Assembly: GCF_036924645.1 (NCBI RefSeq)
Contig: NZ_JAZHRX010000001.1
Span: forward strand, 6,599,501 to 6,663,500
DNA from: Bradyrhizobium sp. AZCC 2176
GTDB lineage: Bacteria > Pseudomonadota > Alphaproteobacteria > Rhizobiales > Xanthobacteraceae
DNA length: 64,000 nucleotides
Direction: 5' to 3'
Every line of letters starts with the position of its first letter. The stretch's first letter is position 1. The translations under genes were made by a program, and so were the position numbers. Of the stretch, positions 36,345 through 45,215 are shown in pieces. The notes under the pieces were generated by a model. That model did not search any database and was not told the origin of the DNA. It was given only the letters and a program-made list of their open reading frames with translations.

Positions 36345-36953
36345 TCAGTCCGCTGGAGAGGCTTCCGCAGTGGCGCTTCCGGTCTGATCGCGCACGGCCT
36401 GCCGACCGGCTTCCAAAAGGGCGTCAGACAGCCGCTTGTCACCCGCCGCACGCGCGAGCACGATCGAACCGACCATAGTCGCAATTGCGCCGGCGGCGGC
36501 ATGTCGCGCATCTGATGGCGATTTCTTCGGGATCAACCCGGCGATGATATCGATCATTTTCTCCAGCCTGCCTGCAAAGGTACGTCGCGCCTCCGGGCCA
36601 GAACGTCCGATATCCGCGGCTAACGCCGGAAGCGCACAACCGCGGGCCGGGTTGTTGCGATGGCGAGGGCTCAGATAGGCCTCGACGACGGCATCAAATC
36701 CTTTCTCGGCAGGCAATCCCTGCGTGAGATCCAGCCAATGGGCGACGGTTCGGTCCATGGCCAAAGCGAGCGCTTCAACGACCAAACCGTCACGTGACTT
36801 AAAGTAGGCGTAGAAGCTGCCATGCGTCAGATCGGCGAGCTTCATCAGGTCGACTACGCTCAAGCCGTCGGCATCGTTCTGGCGCAGGCCATAGGAAGCA
36901 TTCTCGACGATCCGCCTGCGGGTCTGCCGCCCGTGATCTTTCGGGTAACGCAT
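36345..36953 (-). CDS. TetR/AcrR-family repressor (paralogue 1)
   Basis: The start has GGAG about six to ten bases upstream; 202 residues. The N-terminal HTH region includes RRRIVENASYGLRQNDADGL and LADLTHGSFYAYFKSRDGLV, and the rest is an all-helical ligand-binding domain. It closely resembles the TetR at 51147-51770, which shares RIVENASYGLRQ, LSVV-LMKLA, PRHR-NP-GCALP and TMVGSIVL-RA, and is more distant from that at 46545-47144. A palindrome at 36993-37005 lies 40 bases before the start. Confidence 0.9.
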   Translation of the reverse strand: MRYPKDHGRQTRRRIVENASYGLRQNDADGLSVVDLMKLADLTHGSFYAYFKSRDGLVVEALALAMDRTVAHWLDLTQGLPAEKGFDAVVEAYLSPRHRNNPARGCALPALAADIGRSGPEARRTFAGRLEKMIDIIAGLIPKKSPSDARHAAAGAIATMVGSIVLARAAGDKRLSDALLEAGRQAVRDQTGSATAEASPAD

Positions 36954-36992
36954 TGCCTGCTCCGAGCTAACCTAGGAAACGGAGACATATTA

Positions 36993-37005
36993 GATGATAA
37001 TCATC
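36993..37005. promoter_or_regulatory. TetR-type operator GATGAT-A-ATCATC
   Basis: A perfect inverted repeat with 6-base arms and a one-base centre, 40 bases upstream of the tetR start. Related palindromes lie before the other two tetR genes (46402-46417, 46429-46442, 51894-51915), which supports autoregulation. Confidence 0.7.
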
Positions 37006-37073
37006 ATATATAACAACCGAATTCCGCAGAAGTGCCTTTTGCCACCAAACCGAAAGCGGCTCGACTGAGAAGT

Positions 37074-37865
37074 TCAGGAAGACGACAGCACCGAGGTCAG
37101 GCCGCCATCGACGGCGAGGATCTGTCCGGTGATGTGCTTGCCGGCGTCGCTGGCGAAGAGAACGGCCGCGCCTTTCAGATCATCCTCGTCGCCGATGCGG
37201 CGCAGCGGCGCGCCGGCGGCGAGCTTTTCGACACCGACAGCCTCGATGGTGCCCTTCGTCATCCTCGACGGGAAAAAGCCGGGCGCCAGAGCATTGGCCG
37301 TAATTCCGTAGCGCCCCCAACTACCCGCCAGGGCCCGCGTGAAATTAACCACCGCGCCCTTGCTCGTATTGTAGGCGACCATCTGCATATCCCCGGAACT
37401 TCCGAACAGGCCCGCGATCGAAGCAAGGTTGATAATGCGGCCATATTTATTGGGGATCATCGAGTGCTTCGCAACCTGTTGGCTGAGCAGAAACAGCGCG
37501 CGGATGTTCAGATTCATCACCTTGTCCCACGCCTCGATCGGGTGATCCTCGGTCGGCGCGCCCCAGGTTGCGCCCGCGTTGTTCACCAGAATGTCCACCC
37601 GGCCGAGCTTCTTGATCGCTTCGTCAGTGAGCCGCTTGACGTCTTCGTCCCTGGAATTATCCGCAGCGATCCAGTCCGACTTAATGCCGAGACCGGCAAG
37701 GTGCGCTTGGGCTTTTTCCAGGTCTTGCGCCTTGCGAGACGAAATCAAGACCCGAGCCCCTTGCTCGCCTAGCGCCTCGGCGATCTGCAGCCCAAGGCCA
37801 CGGGAGCCGCCTGTAACAAGGGCATTCTTGCCGGTGAGATCGAATGCCTTCTTGATGCTTCCCAT
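37074..37865 (-). CDS. Classical short-chain dehydrogenase/reductase
   Basis: This 263-residue SDR keeps the full set of classical motifs: cofactor loop TGGSRGLG near 18-25, NNAGA near 95-99, catalytic Ser in NLASIAG, and YNTSK with Tyr and Lys. The C-terminal ITGQILAVDGG is standard. An Arg in SSRKA after the second strand suggests NADPH. It differs from the four Tyr-less SDRs of this window and probably oxidises a 3-hydroxyacyl-CoA or alcohol. The start has AGAGGA about eight bases upstream. It is 59 bases after the next hydratase gene. Confidence 0.92.
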   Translation of the reverse strand: MGSIKKAFDLTGKNALVTGGSRGLGLQIAEALGEQGARVLISSRKAQDLEKAQAHLAGLGIKSDWIAADNSRDEDVKRLTDEAIKKLGRVDILVNNAGATWGAPTEDHPIEAWDKVMNLNIRALFLLSQQVAKHSMIPNKYGRIINLASIAGLFGSSGDMQMVAYNTSKGAVVNFTRALAGSWGRYGITANALAPGFFPSRMTKGTIEAVGVEKLAAGAPLRRIGDEDDLKGAAVLFASDAGKHITGQILAVDGGLTSVLSSS

Positions 37866-37924
37866 AGTCAAATCCTCTTGTGGGCGAAGTTCTGCTGCAT
37901 GGTAATGTGGGTTCCGCGAGATCT

Positions 37925-38716
37925 TTATTTCCCGCGGAACATTGCCGAGCGACGTTCCACGAAAGACTGGATGCCTTCCTTCATGTCTTCGCTGCTGAAG
38001 ACGCGATCCTTGATCTTCGGGATGTAATCGATCGCAGCTTTTTCGCCGGCCTCGATGTATTTCAGCGCTGCTTCCTTGGTTACCTGAATGCCGATCGGCG
38101 CGTTCCTTGCGATCAGATCCGCAATCTCCATTGCGCGGGCAATCTGTTGGCCGGGAGCAACTATTTCCTGAACAAACCCGATTTTGTGCGCTCGGGCCGC
38201 ATTGAACTCGTCGCACAAAAACAAATGATACATCGCATCTCCCCATCCTGCCCGGGTCAGATAGCGAAAGTGGGCGCCTCCAAGCGGCGCGATCCCGCGC
38301 TTGGACTCCATCTGGCAGAACCGGGCATCATCGGCCGCCACGACGATGTCGCCAGCCAGCATCATTTCGATGCCAATCGTGAAACAGATCCCCTGCACTG
38401 CCGTCACAATCGGTTTGCGGCACCGGCTTTTCAGCGCGAAGGCATCGATGTTGCCGGGCTTGATCTCGGTATTCTCGGCCTTGGGTCCGAAGAATTTCGG
38501 CATATCCAGCCCGGCCGTGAAATCCGGGCCTTCGGCACAGAGCACCCCGACCCAGTAATCGTCCGTTCGGTCGAGAAGCGTCATCGCATCGGACATCTGG
38601 GCCATCATCTGCGGACTGAACGAGTTCTTCTTCGCCACGTTGTCGATGATGATCTTGAAGACATGCCCGTGCACCTCGGTGCGGATCTGGCCGACTTGGG
38701 TTCTAGTGTCGTTCAT
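37925..38716 (-). CDS. Enoyl-CoA hydratase/isomerase family protein
   Basis: The start at 38716 has GGAGG six bases upstream; 263 residues. Crotonase marks include PDFTAGLDMPKFF near 64-76 and VQGICFTIGIEMMLAGDIVVA near 105-125, followed by FCQMESKRGIAPLGGAHFRY. The second glutamate position is in MESKRGI, so at least one acid is kept. A short intergenic gap to the SDR suggests shared transcription. The substrate is unknown. Confidence 0.88.
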   Translation of the reverse strand: MNDTRTQVGQIRTEVHGHVFKIIIDNVAKKNSFSPQMMAQMSDAMTLLDRTDDYWVGVLCAEGPDFTAGLDMPKFFGPKAENTEIKPGNIDAFALKSRCRKPIVTAVQGICFTIGIEMMLAGDIVVAADDARFCQMESKRGIAPLGGAHFRYLTRAGWGDAMYHLFLCDEFNAARAHKIGFVQEIVAPGQQIARAMEIADLIARNAPIGIQVTKEAALKYIEAGEKAAIDYIPKIKDRVFSSEDMKEGIQSFVERRSAMFRGK

Positions 38717-38902
38717 TTGTTGCCTCCGAATTGTTTCCAGGGGACTGCGCAACGACACGCAGGCTCCGGTCGACTGGCGTGCAGCTAATTATTCCCTGCC
38801 AGCCAGCTTGGAACCGTCGCCGAACTCTGGCTACAGAAAATTTGGATAGCCCTTATTCGGGTGGCGGTGCGCCCTGCACCTCGACACCTTTTATCGCTCA
38901 AC

Positions 38903-40003
38903 TCAGCTCAGCGCCGCGAACGCGGTCCGTTCGAAAGCCATCAGTTCTTCCGTCCGGCCGTCACGCACCTTCAGTAGCCACTGCGGATCCTGAAGCAGCG
39001 CCCGGCCCACCGCGACGAGATCGAACTCCTCGCGATCGAGGCGGCGGATCAACTCGTCGAGGGACGCCGGACGGGAACTCTCGCCGCCGTATGCGGCGAT
39101 GAATTCGCCGGTCAGACCAACCGACCCGACCGAAATCGTCGGCACTCCCGTTACTTTCTTCGCCCATCCGGCGAAATTCAAATCGGAGCCATCGAACTCC
39201 GGCTCCCAGAAGCGCCGTTGAGAGCAATGCAAAATGTCGATTCCCGCGTCGACCAAAGGTTTGAGCCAGGCTTCCAATGCGCGAGGCGTATCGGCCAGCT
39301 TTACCTCAAAGTCCTGCTGCTTCCACTGGCTGATCCGGAGCAATATCGGAAAGTCCGTTCCGACCGACTTGCGCACCGCGTGGACGATATCAGCAGCAAA
39401 CCGGGCCCGGCCGGGCAAGTCCTTGCCTCCGTAGGTATCCTCTCGGCGATTGGTACCCTCCCAGAAGAACTGATCGATCAGATAGCCGTGCGCGCCGTGC
39501 AATTCGACGGCATCGAACCCCAGGCGCTTCGCCGCAAGCGCCGCGTCGGCGAAAGCGCGAATGGCGTCTGCAATGTCCTCTTCGCTCATCGGCTTGCCGA
39601 ACTTCTTCTCCGGTCGCGACAGGCCGGACGGACTGTCGTAGGCGCCGGGAGGAGACCAATTCTGGGCACGCGTGCGAACGGCTCCGACATGCCATAGTTG
39701 CGGCGCCATCAGGCCGCCGGCGGCGTGCACCTCGTCGACCACACGCCGCCACCCTGCCAGCTCCTTCTCGCCATGAAAGCGGGGAACATTCGGATCGTTC
39801 AGGGATGCCGGACGATCCACGCCCGTACCCTCCGATATGATGAACCCGACCGCTCCTTCGGCACGGCGGCGGTAATATCGCGCGACGTCTTCGGTCGGAA
39901 TTCCGCCCGGAGAGAATGAGCGCGTCATCGGCGCCATCACGACCCGGTTCGGCAAGTTCAGCCCTTTCAGCTTGAAAGGCCGGAAAAGTACGTCGCTGGG
40001 CAT
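38903..40003 (-). CDS. Old Yellow Enzyme-type NADH:flavin oxidoreductase
   Basis: This 366-residue FMN barrel has RVVMAPMTRS near 20-29, PQLWHVGAV near 101-109, the substrate His pair in ELHGAHGYLIDQFFWEGTN and NRREDTYGG. The C-terminal FMN-phosphate loop is VAVGRALLQDPQWL. Such enzymes reduce activated C=C bonds of enones or enoate esters using NAD(P)H. The start has GGAG nearby (GGAGCATGA). It lies between the hydratase and a binding-protein gene on the same strand, and no 2,4-dienoyl-CoA reductase iron-sulfur domain is present. Confidence 0.92.
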   Translation of the reverse strand: MPSDVLFRPFKLKGLNLPNRVVMAPMTRSFSPGGIPTEDVARYYRRRAEGAVGFIISEGTGVDRPASLNDPNVPRFHGEKELAGWRRVVDEVHAAGGLMAPQLWHVGAVRTRAQNWSPPGAYDSPSGLSRPEKKFGKPMSEEDIADAIRAFADAALAAKRLGFDAVELHGAHGYLIDQFFWEGTNRREDTYGGKDLPGRARFAADIVHAVRKSVGTDFPILLRISQWKQQDFEVKLADTPRALEAWLKPLVDAGIDILHCSQRRFWEPEFDGSDLNFAGWAKKVTGVPTISVGSVGLTGEFIAAYGGESSRPASLDELIRRLDREEFDLVAVGRALLQDPQWLLKVRDGRTEELMAFERTAFAALS

Positions 40004-40072
40004 TCATGCTCCATGATTCAGTCGGAGGTTATGCGGGCTCAGATCATCCGCCGCATTTTCACAAGGTACAAT

Positions 40073-41272
40073 TCACTTTCGGTCGGCGCTGAGTACGTCA
40101 CCGAATTGCTCCCACGTGGTACCATTCCAGCGCTGCAGCTGTAGCTGCGTGTACGCCATGCTGCTATCCGGGCCCGTGTTGATCGCGACACCCGGTATGA
40201 GAGTGGGAAGGGTCAGCCCGCGTATGCTCCGCGATTGCTTGACGATGTTCTCGCGAGAGAGATCGTTACCGCATTGCTTGAGCACCTGCTCCAGGATCTG
40301 TCCCTGCTGGGTACCGAACAGATAATTGTTATCGCCGATATCAGCGCCCGGCAGGTACTTCGCAAAAAAGTCGCGGTACCATTTAATGCCCGGATCGTCG
40401 GCCCACTTCTTGTCGTTCGGATCCTTGGTGATTGTCGCGGCGACTATGCCCACTGCCTTTTCCGGTCCTGCCGGGACGATGGTCGAAGAGACCGAGCTCG
40501 AAACGAAATTGATCAGGAACAGCGGCTTCCAACCGATTTCATCGACTTTCTTGATGGCCTGCGCTGCGAATTTCGGCGTGCCGGCCACCAAAAAGGCTTC
40601 TGCGCCAGATGATTTCAGTGAAACGACGTGGGAATCAATGGTCGGCTCGCTCACTTCGTAGGAGGACACGACGACTTTCTTGTCGAAATCGTCCTTCAGG
40701 TAACCCTTGAATGCATTGACGAAGTCCTTACCGAGATCGTCGTTCTGATAGAGTATCGCGATCTTCGCGTTCGGACGGGTCTGGGTAATGTATTTCGCAT
40801 AGATTCGTCCCTCGGTGTCGTAGCTCGGCAATCCCGTCGTGGTCATGGGAAATTCAGCGAAGTTCGTGAACTTGGTGACTCCGCTCACGACAAACAGATG
40901 CGGCACCTTCTTCGCATTGACGTATTTGATGGTGGCCCCGATGCCGGGCGTCCCCAACGGACCGAACAGGAATGCCACCTCGTCGCTTTCGATAAGCTTC
41001 CTGGTCTGCTCCACCGTCTTGGGAGGACTGTAAGCATCGTCGTAGGTGATGAGGTTTATCTTTCGGCCGTTGATACCACCGCGATCGTTGACCGAATTGA
41101 CGTAGGCGATGAGGCCCTTCCCGGTATTGCTGAGCGGAGACGCAGGGCCGCTAAACGGGAACGTCGCCCCTATCTTCACCTCGGATTCGCTCACTCCGGG
41201 CGTCTCCGCACGCGCCGGCGCGCCGGCGATCGATGTCGCGAGCGCGGCTACAATCATGGTCTCTCTGAACAT
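40073..41272 (-). CDS. ABC transporter substrate-binding protein, branched-chain amino acid type
   Basis: The 399-residue protein begins with a signal peptide (MFRETMIVAALATSIAGAPARA) and belongs to the LivK/AmiC-like periplasmic binding family (GATFPFSGPASPLSNTGKG near 36-54, FGPLGTPG near 103-110). In catabolic loci these often bind aromatic or small carboxylic acids rather than leucine. The start at 41272 is preferred to the ATG at 41278 because GGGAG then lies six bases upstream. No permease or ATPase subunit gene is in the window. Confidence 0.9.
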   Translation of the reverse strand: MFRETMIVAALATSIAGAPARAETPGVSESEVKIGATFPFSGPASPLSNTGKGLIAYVNSVNDRGGINGRKINLITYDDAYSPPKTVEQTRKLIESDEVAFLFGPLGTPGIGATIKYVNAKKVPHLFVVSGVTKFTNFAEFPMTTTGLPSYDTEGRIYAKYITQTRPNAKIAILYQNDDLGKDFVNAFKGYLKDDFDKKVVVSSYEVSEPTIDSHVVSLKSSGAEAFLVAGTPKFAAQAIKKVDEIGWKPLFLINFVSSSVSSTIVPAGPEKAVGIVAATITKDPNDKKWADDPGIKWYRDFFAKYLPGADIGDNNYLFGTQQGQILEQVLKQCGNDLSRENIVKQSRSIRGLTLPTLIPGVAINTGPDSSMAYTQLQLQRWNGTTWEQFGDVLSADRK

Positions 41273-41365
41273 TGCCATCTCCCTTCGGCGACAATTCGGT
41301 CGCTCAACATTCTTCCTTGAACGGGCGCGATTAGATTTCGGACGCTTCGTGGTTCCCGGCGGCCG

Positions 41366-42958
41366 TCAGCCCGCGGCCGCCGCGTTGGACTTTGCGCTCA
41401 CTCGCGCGTTCGCCATCTCCCGCAACTTGTGCTTAAGTATCTTGCCGGTAGAGGCCGAGGGCAGAGCGTCAAGCACGATCAATTCGGTCGGACGCTTGTA
41501 CGAAGTGAGCTGGTGGGCAGCGTACGATTTCAGTTCTTCCGCGCTGACGCTGGCGCCAGGAAGTAGCTGCACGAATGCGACGACCTCCTCGTTGCCGTCA
41601 ACCGATCGCCCCACCACGGCTGATTGCACGACCTGGTCATGCGCGTTCAGCACCGCCTCCACCTCGGCGGGATAAACGTTGAAGCCAGAGCGGATGATCA
41701 GTTCCTTGGTGCGGCCAGCGATGTAGAGATGGCCCTCGCCGTTCACGCGGGCGAGATCGCCGGTGTTGAACCAACCTTCGCGATCGATCGCCGCGGCCGT
41801 CAGGTCGGGCGCGCGATAGTAACCAAGCATGATGTTCGGACCTCGGACGTGCAATTCACCCACTTCGCCGGTCGCAACGTGCTTGCACCGCACGTCCACG
41901 ATCCGGTGCTCGATGCCGGGAAGAAACGGGCCGACCGTCTCGTCCGAGACGGGATGTTCCGACCGGACACCCGATAGTCCCGGCGAACATTCCGTGATGC
42001 CGTAATTGTTCAACAGCGGGATTCCAAACTCGTCCTCGATCCGCCTCTTGAGATCGAGATCGAGGGGCGCGCCAGCGACCGCCAAGGCCCGCAACCTGCC
42101 CCGCTCGAGCCGTTGGAGGCCCTTGACCGCCTTATGTTCGAGCAGGCGCTGATAGGTGGCGGGCACCCCGAACAGGCTCGTAATCCCCTCCTCGGCAATG
42201 GCGTGGGCCAGCGCAGCGGGATCGGCCTTGGCCACGACAAACAATGTGCCGCCGTGCATCAGCGTAGCAATCAGCAGGATCGAATAACCGACGATGTGCG
42301 ACATCGGCAGCACGCCGTAGATGCGATCCGCCGGGCCGCTTTGGCGAAGGATGCCCGACGTCCTTGCGGTGAAAAGGAGGTTGCGGTGGCTCAGCATGAC
42401 GCCCTTCGGTGCACCGGTCGTGCCTGAGGTGTACAAGAGACCCGCGACCTGGCGGGCGCCATCCTTTTCGACGGGCTCCGCTTGCGCTTCCGCATTGAGC
42501 GGACCGACACCGATTCCACCGAACGGCCCCACAGCGCCGATTTTCGCACCGAGGCGGGTGGCATGATCGGCCGCTTCCTTTGATAGCGCCGAGTTGAACA
42601 GCACGCGTCTCGCGCCACTGTGCGTTCCGATCAGGTCGATCTCTCGGAGCGAAAGACGGGGATTGACCGGAATACCCCAGGCATCGAGCTTGCTCGCCGC
42701 GAAGAGCATCGCCCCCAGAGCCACACTGTTCTCGCTGGCGATCATAACGCGATCGCCGGCCGTAATGCCCAAACCGGCCAGGTCCTTTGCCGCGGCATCG
42801 ACTGCATCCGAGAACTGCCGGTAGCTCCAGGACCGCCCGCCTTCCACGAAGGCCGGATGATCCGGGATGTCCCGCACGAAAGGCGCATAGACCTCGTGCA
42901 CTCTGGACGGCAGGCCGTCCAACAATTCGGCTGCGGTGAGCTCGTCGAGGCTCCTCAT
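41366..42958 (-). CDS. AMP-forming acyl-CoA ligase
   Basis: This 530-residue ANL-superfamily ligase has the P-loop LLYTSGTTGAPKGVMLSHRN near 165-184, NNYGITECSPG, GWFNTGDLARV near 400-410 and the C-terminal catalytic Lys region PSASTGKILKHKLRE. It should activate a carboxylic acid to its CoA thioester at ATP cost, the entry step for the acyl-CoA pathway of this island. The start at 42958 has GGGAGGA four bases upstream. A GTTCTA-AAA-TAGAAC palindrome lies 85 bases before the start. Its C-terminal half resembles the internally deleted ligase at 61366-62169. Confidence 0.93.
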   Translation of the reverse strand: MRSLDELTAAELLDGLPSRVHEVYAPFVRDIPDHPAFVEGGRSWSYRQFSDAVDAAAKDLAGLGITAGDRVMIASENSVALGAMLFAASKLDAWGIPVNPRLSLREIDLIGTHSGARRVLFNSALSKEAADHATRLGAKIGAVGPFGGIGVGPLNAEAQAEPVEKDGARQVAGLLYTSGTTGAPKGVMLSHRNLLFTARTSGILRQSGPADRIYGVLPMSHIVGYSILLIATLMHGGTLFVVAKADPAALAHAIAEEGITSLFGVPATYQRLLEHKAVKGLQRLERGRLRALAVAGAPLDLDLKRRIEDEFGIPLLNNYGITECSPGLSGVRSEHPVSDETVGPFLPGIEHRIVDVRCKHVATGEVGELHVRGPNIMLGYYRAPDLTAAAIDREGWFNTGDLARVNGEGHLYIAGRTKELIIRSGFNVYPAEVEAVLNAHDQVVQSAVVGRSVDGNEEVVAFVQLLPGASVSAEELKSYAAHQLTSYKRPTELIVLDALPSASTGKILKHKLREMANARVSAKSNAAAAG

Positions 42959-43323
42959 GCCATCCTCCCTCGTGCCTTTTTTCGGCAGCGTAGCGGCCCC
43001 GTTCAACCGGGCAGGTCCGCACTCTCAGTCCTAAAGTAAAACGTTCTAAAATAGAACTGTCAAGTTGCGAAAATATCTGTTGATCTGAAAATGAGCAAGT
43101 CTCTGCATAGACATACGCATTCCAATTTGGAATTGGCTTCCTCTACGCAAATCGTTCGGAGAAATCACGAGGAAAAGACTGGCTTGAGGAAGCGCAGCGC
43201 TCGCAACAACCGCGGCGCGCTATACCGCTGCGACATTAGCGGTCGCGCGGACTCTGGCTGAAGGCTGGCAACCGGAAAGCGAGAGCAGGCATTACGCGGC
43301 GTCTGCACCGAAATAATCGCCAG
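42959..43323. other. Control region of the acyl-CoA ligase gene, two palindromes
   Basis: No gene is seen. The stretch lies between the ligase start and the 3' end of the next SDR gene. It holds the 43043-43057 operator-like palindrome and, at 43119-43133, a second perfect inverted repeat of ATTCCAA and TTGGAAT around one T. The A/T content around both is higher than in flanking genes, as expected for a promoter. Confidence 0.55.
43043..43057. promoter_or_regulatory. GTTCTA-AAA-TAGAAC operator
   Basis: Perfect 6-base arms around AAA, 85 bases before the acyl-CoA ligase start. The core equals that of the 27-bp palindrome at 25941-25967 and has the same 15-base size as the site at 62230-62244, which also lies just before a ligase-type gene. 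Confidence 0.72.
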
Positions 43324-44103
43324 CTACCATTTCTCGACCCACGGCCGGAGCACGACTTCGAATGCCCAAGTCGACCGATGCTGACGATGAAGCTGCAGAT
43401 AGGTTTTCGCGATATGGACGGGGTCGGCCATGTTGTCGTCGACGGTCGCTCCCGCCAGCCGGTGCGCGCGGGTCCCGTCCGCTTGAGTCCAGCCGATCGC
43501 GGCGTCGATCGGCACATTCGCAACGTGGATCCCCTGCGGCATCAGTTCTCTTGCCATGCTTTGCGCGAGTCCGGACTTGGCATGACATGCCATTGCAAAG
43601 GCGCCACTTGATGGGAAGCCCTTGAGTGCCGCGCTCGCGTTCGTGAAGATGATCGTTCCTCTCGCGCCATTGGCATCGGGTTCGTTTCCGAGCATAAGCC
43701 GGGCGGCCTGTTGACCAATCAGAAATGCAGAGAACGCCGAGTTTCGAAGTGTCTCGAGCGCCATGATCGGATCGGCTTCGATGACGTTCTTGCGGAAAAT
43801 GCCGGGTACCCGGCCATCAATGTTATGCACCACAAGTCTCGGCGTCCCGATGTCTTGAACGACATTTCCGAACAACTGCGCCACGGCCGCCGGTTCGCTG
43901 GCATCGCAGGCGTATCGACGTACGCCGTGCGTCTTTTCGAGGGTCTCAAGGACCGCTTTTTCGGGATTCCGGGCTGCGACGCAGACACGCATGCCGCTTT
44001 CTGCGAACAGCCGGGCGCAACTCGAGCTAATGCCCGGACCGCCACCGACAATGAGTGCAACGTCCTGTAAGGAAGTTTGAGTGTCGCGGTTGGATTGAGT
44101 CAT
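43324..44103 (-). CDS. Atypical SDR lacking the catalytic Tyr (paralogue 1)
   Basis: From the ATG at 44103 (GAGGAA five to six bases upstream) the protein has 259 residues. It has a Rossmann loop (GGGPGISSSCA near 20-30), but the YxxxK motif is replaced: K176 is kept while the Tyr position is A172. The C-terminus is the motif LRPWVEKW, shared with three other SDRs in this window. It resembles the SDR subgroup (CDD SDR_c10, from memory) known for an incomplete glycine motif and a missing Tyr. Reductase activity is doubtful without Tyr, so a binding or altered catalytic role is possible. Confidence 0.85.
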   Translation of the reverse strand: MTQSNRDTQTSLQDVALIVGGGPGISSSCARLFAESGMRVCVAARNPEKAVLETLEKTHGVRRYACDASEPAAVAQLFGNVVQDIGTPRLVVHNIDGRVPGIFRKNVIEADPIMALETLRNSAFSAFLIGQQAARLMLGNEPDANGARGTIIFTNASAALKGFPSSGAFAMACHAKSGLAQSMARELMPQGIHVANVPIDAAIGWTQADGTRAHRLAGATVDDNMADPVHIAKTYLQLHRQHRSTWAFEVVLRPWVEKW

Positions 44104-44176
44104 GTTGTTTCCTCGGATGCGTTTGGTGGCCGGCCAGCGTCGTGGCATCGCAACACAGGTAGCGTCATCACGGGGC

Positions 44177-45181
44177 CTATTGTTTCACTGCAATGACGAC
44201 TTTGCCTCTTGCGCGTCCTGTCTCGACATAGGTCAGCGCATCTCCAGTCTTCTCAAACGGAAAGACTTTATCCACGACCGGACGGATCACGCCGGATTCG
44301 ATCAGCGACGTGATTTCGCTCAGCTGCTGGCCCTCCGCACGCATGAACAGGAATGAATAGCGCACACCAAGGCTTTTGGCTTTCTTCCGCGCACCACGGC
44401 TCAGCAGCCGCATCACCAGCTTCAGGAACAGGTTCAAACCGAACTCCTTGGCGAAATCGGGATCCGGCGGCCCCGAAATCGAAACGAGGAAGCCACCCGG
44501 CTTCAGCACTCGCAGAGATTTTTCAAGCGCCTTGGCGTCCTGGCTGTGCAAGACCACATCGTAGCCCGACAAAACCTTCTCGAAATCCTGCGTCTTGTAG
44601 TCGATGACCACATCCGCACCGAGGCTTTTGACCAGCTCGACATTTTTCGTGCTCGTCGTCGTCGCAACTGTCGCGCCGAGATGTTTGGCGAGCTGGATGG
44701 CAAAAGTCCCCACACCACCGGAGCCGGCCTGGATGAAGACCTTCTGACCGGGCATCAGCTTGCCTACCTCTACCAGCGCCTGCCAGGCGGTCAGCCCCAC
44801 CAGCGGGATGGAGGCGGCTTCTTCCATGCTGATGTTTTTGGGCTTTAGCGCCACGTCGGTTTCATTCACGGCAATGAATTCCGCGAATGTTCCTATCCGA
44901 TGATCGCGCGGCCGTGCATAGACCTCGTCGCCCGCCTTGAACCGCCTGACCTTCGGGCCAACCCGGGTGACGATCCCGGCAACGTCGTGGCCCAGAACGA
45001 AGGGCGGACGATACGGCAGGAAGAGTTTGAACTCTCCGTTCCGCACCTTGGAGTCCAGAAGGTTCACACCGGTTGCGTGAACTCGAACCATGACATCATC
45101 GTCTCGCACCTCCGGCTCCGGTACTTTGGTCAAGCGCAGAGCGCCCTTCTTTTTGTATTTGTCGACAACGAATGCCTTCAT
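44177..45181 (-). CDS. MDR-family NADP-dependent quinone oxidoreductase/reductase
   Basis: This 334-residue medium-chain dehydrogenase lacks catalytic zinc ligands. It has HATGVNLLDSKVRNGEFK near 35-52, the quinone-reductase signature SIPLVGLTAWQAL and the cofactor loop QAGSGGVGTFAIQLAKHLG near 155-173. It likely reduces an enone, quinone or enoyl thioester with NADPH. The start at 45181 sits 34 bases after the stop of the alpha/beta hydrolase gene, and the two read the same way, so they are probably cotranscribed from the TetR-operator region at 46402-46442. Confidence 0.9.
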   Translation of the reverse strand: MKAFVVDKYKKKGALRLTKVPEPEVRDDDVMVRVHATGVNLLDSKVRNGEFKLFLPYRPPFVLGHDVAGIVTRVGPKVRRFKAGDEVYARPRDHRIGTFAEFIAVNETDVALKPKNISMEEAASIPLVGLTAWQALVEVGKLMPGQKVFIQAGSGGVGTFAIQLAKHLGATVATTTSTKNVELVKSLGADVVIDYKTQDFEKVLSGYDVVLHSQDAKALEKSLRVLKPGGFLVSISGPPDPDFAKEFGLNLFLKLVMRLLSRGARKKAKSLGVRYSFLFMRAEGQQLSEITSLIESGVIRPVVDKVFPFEKTGDALTYVETGRARGKVVIAVKQ

Positions 45182-45215
45182 GGTGTCTTCTCCAATCTGA
45201 AATATTGTCGCGGCG

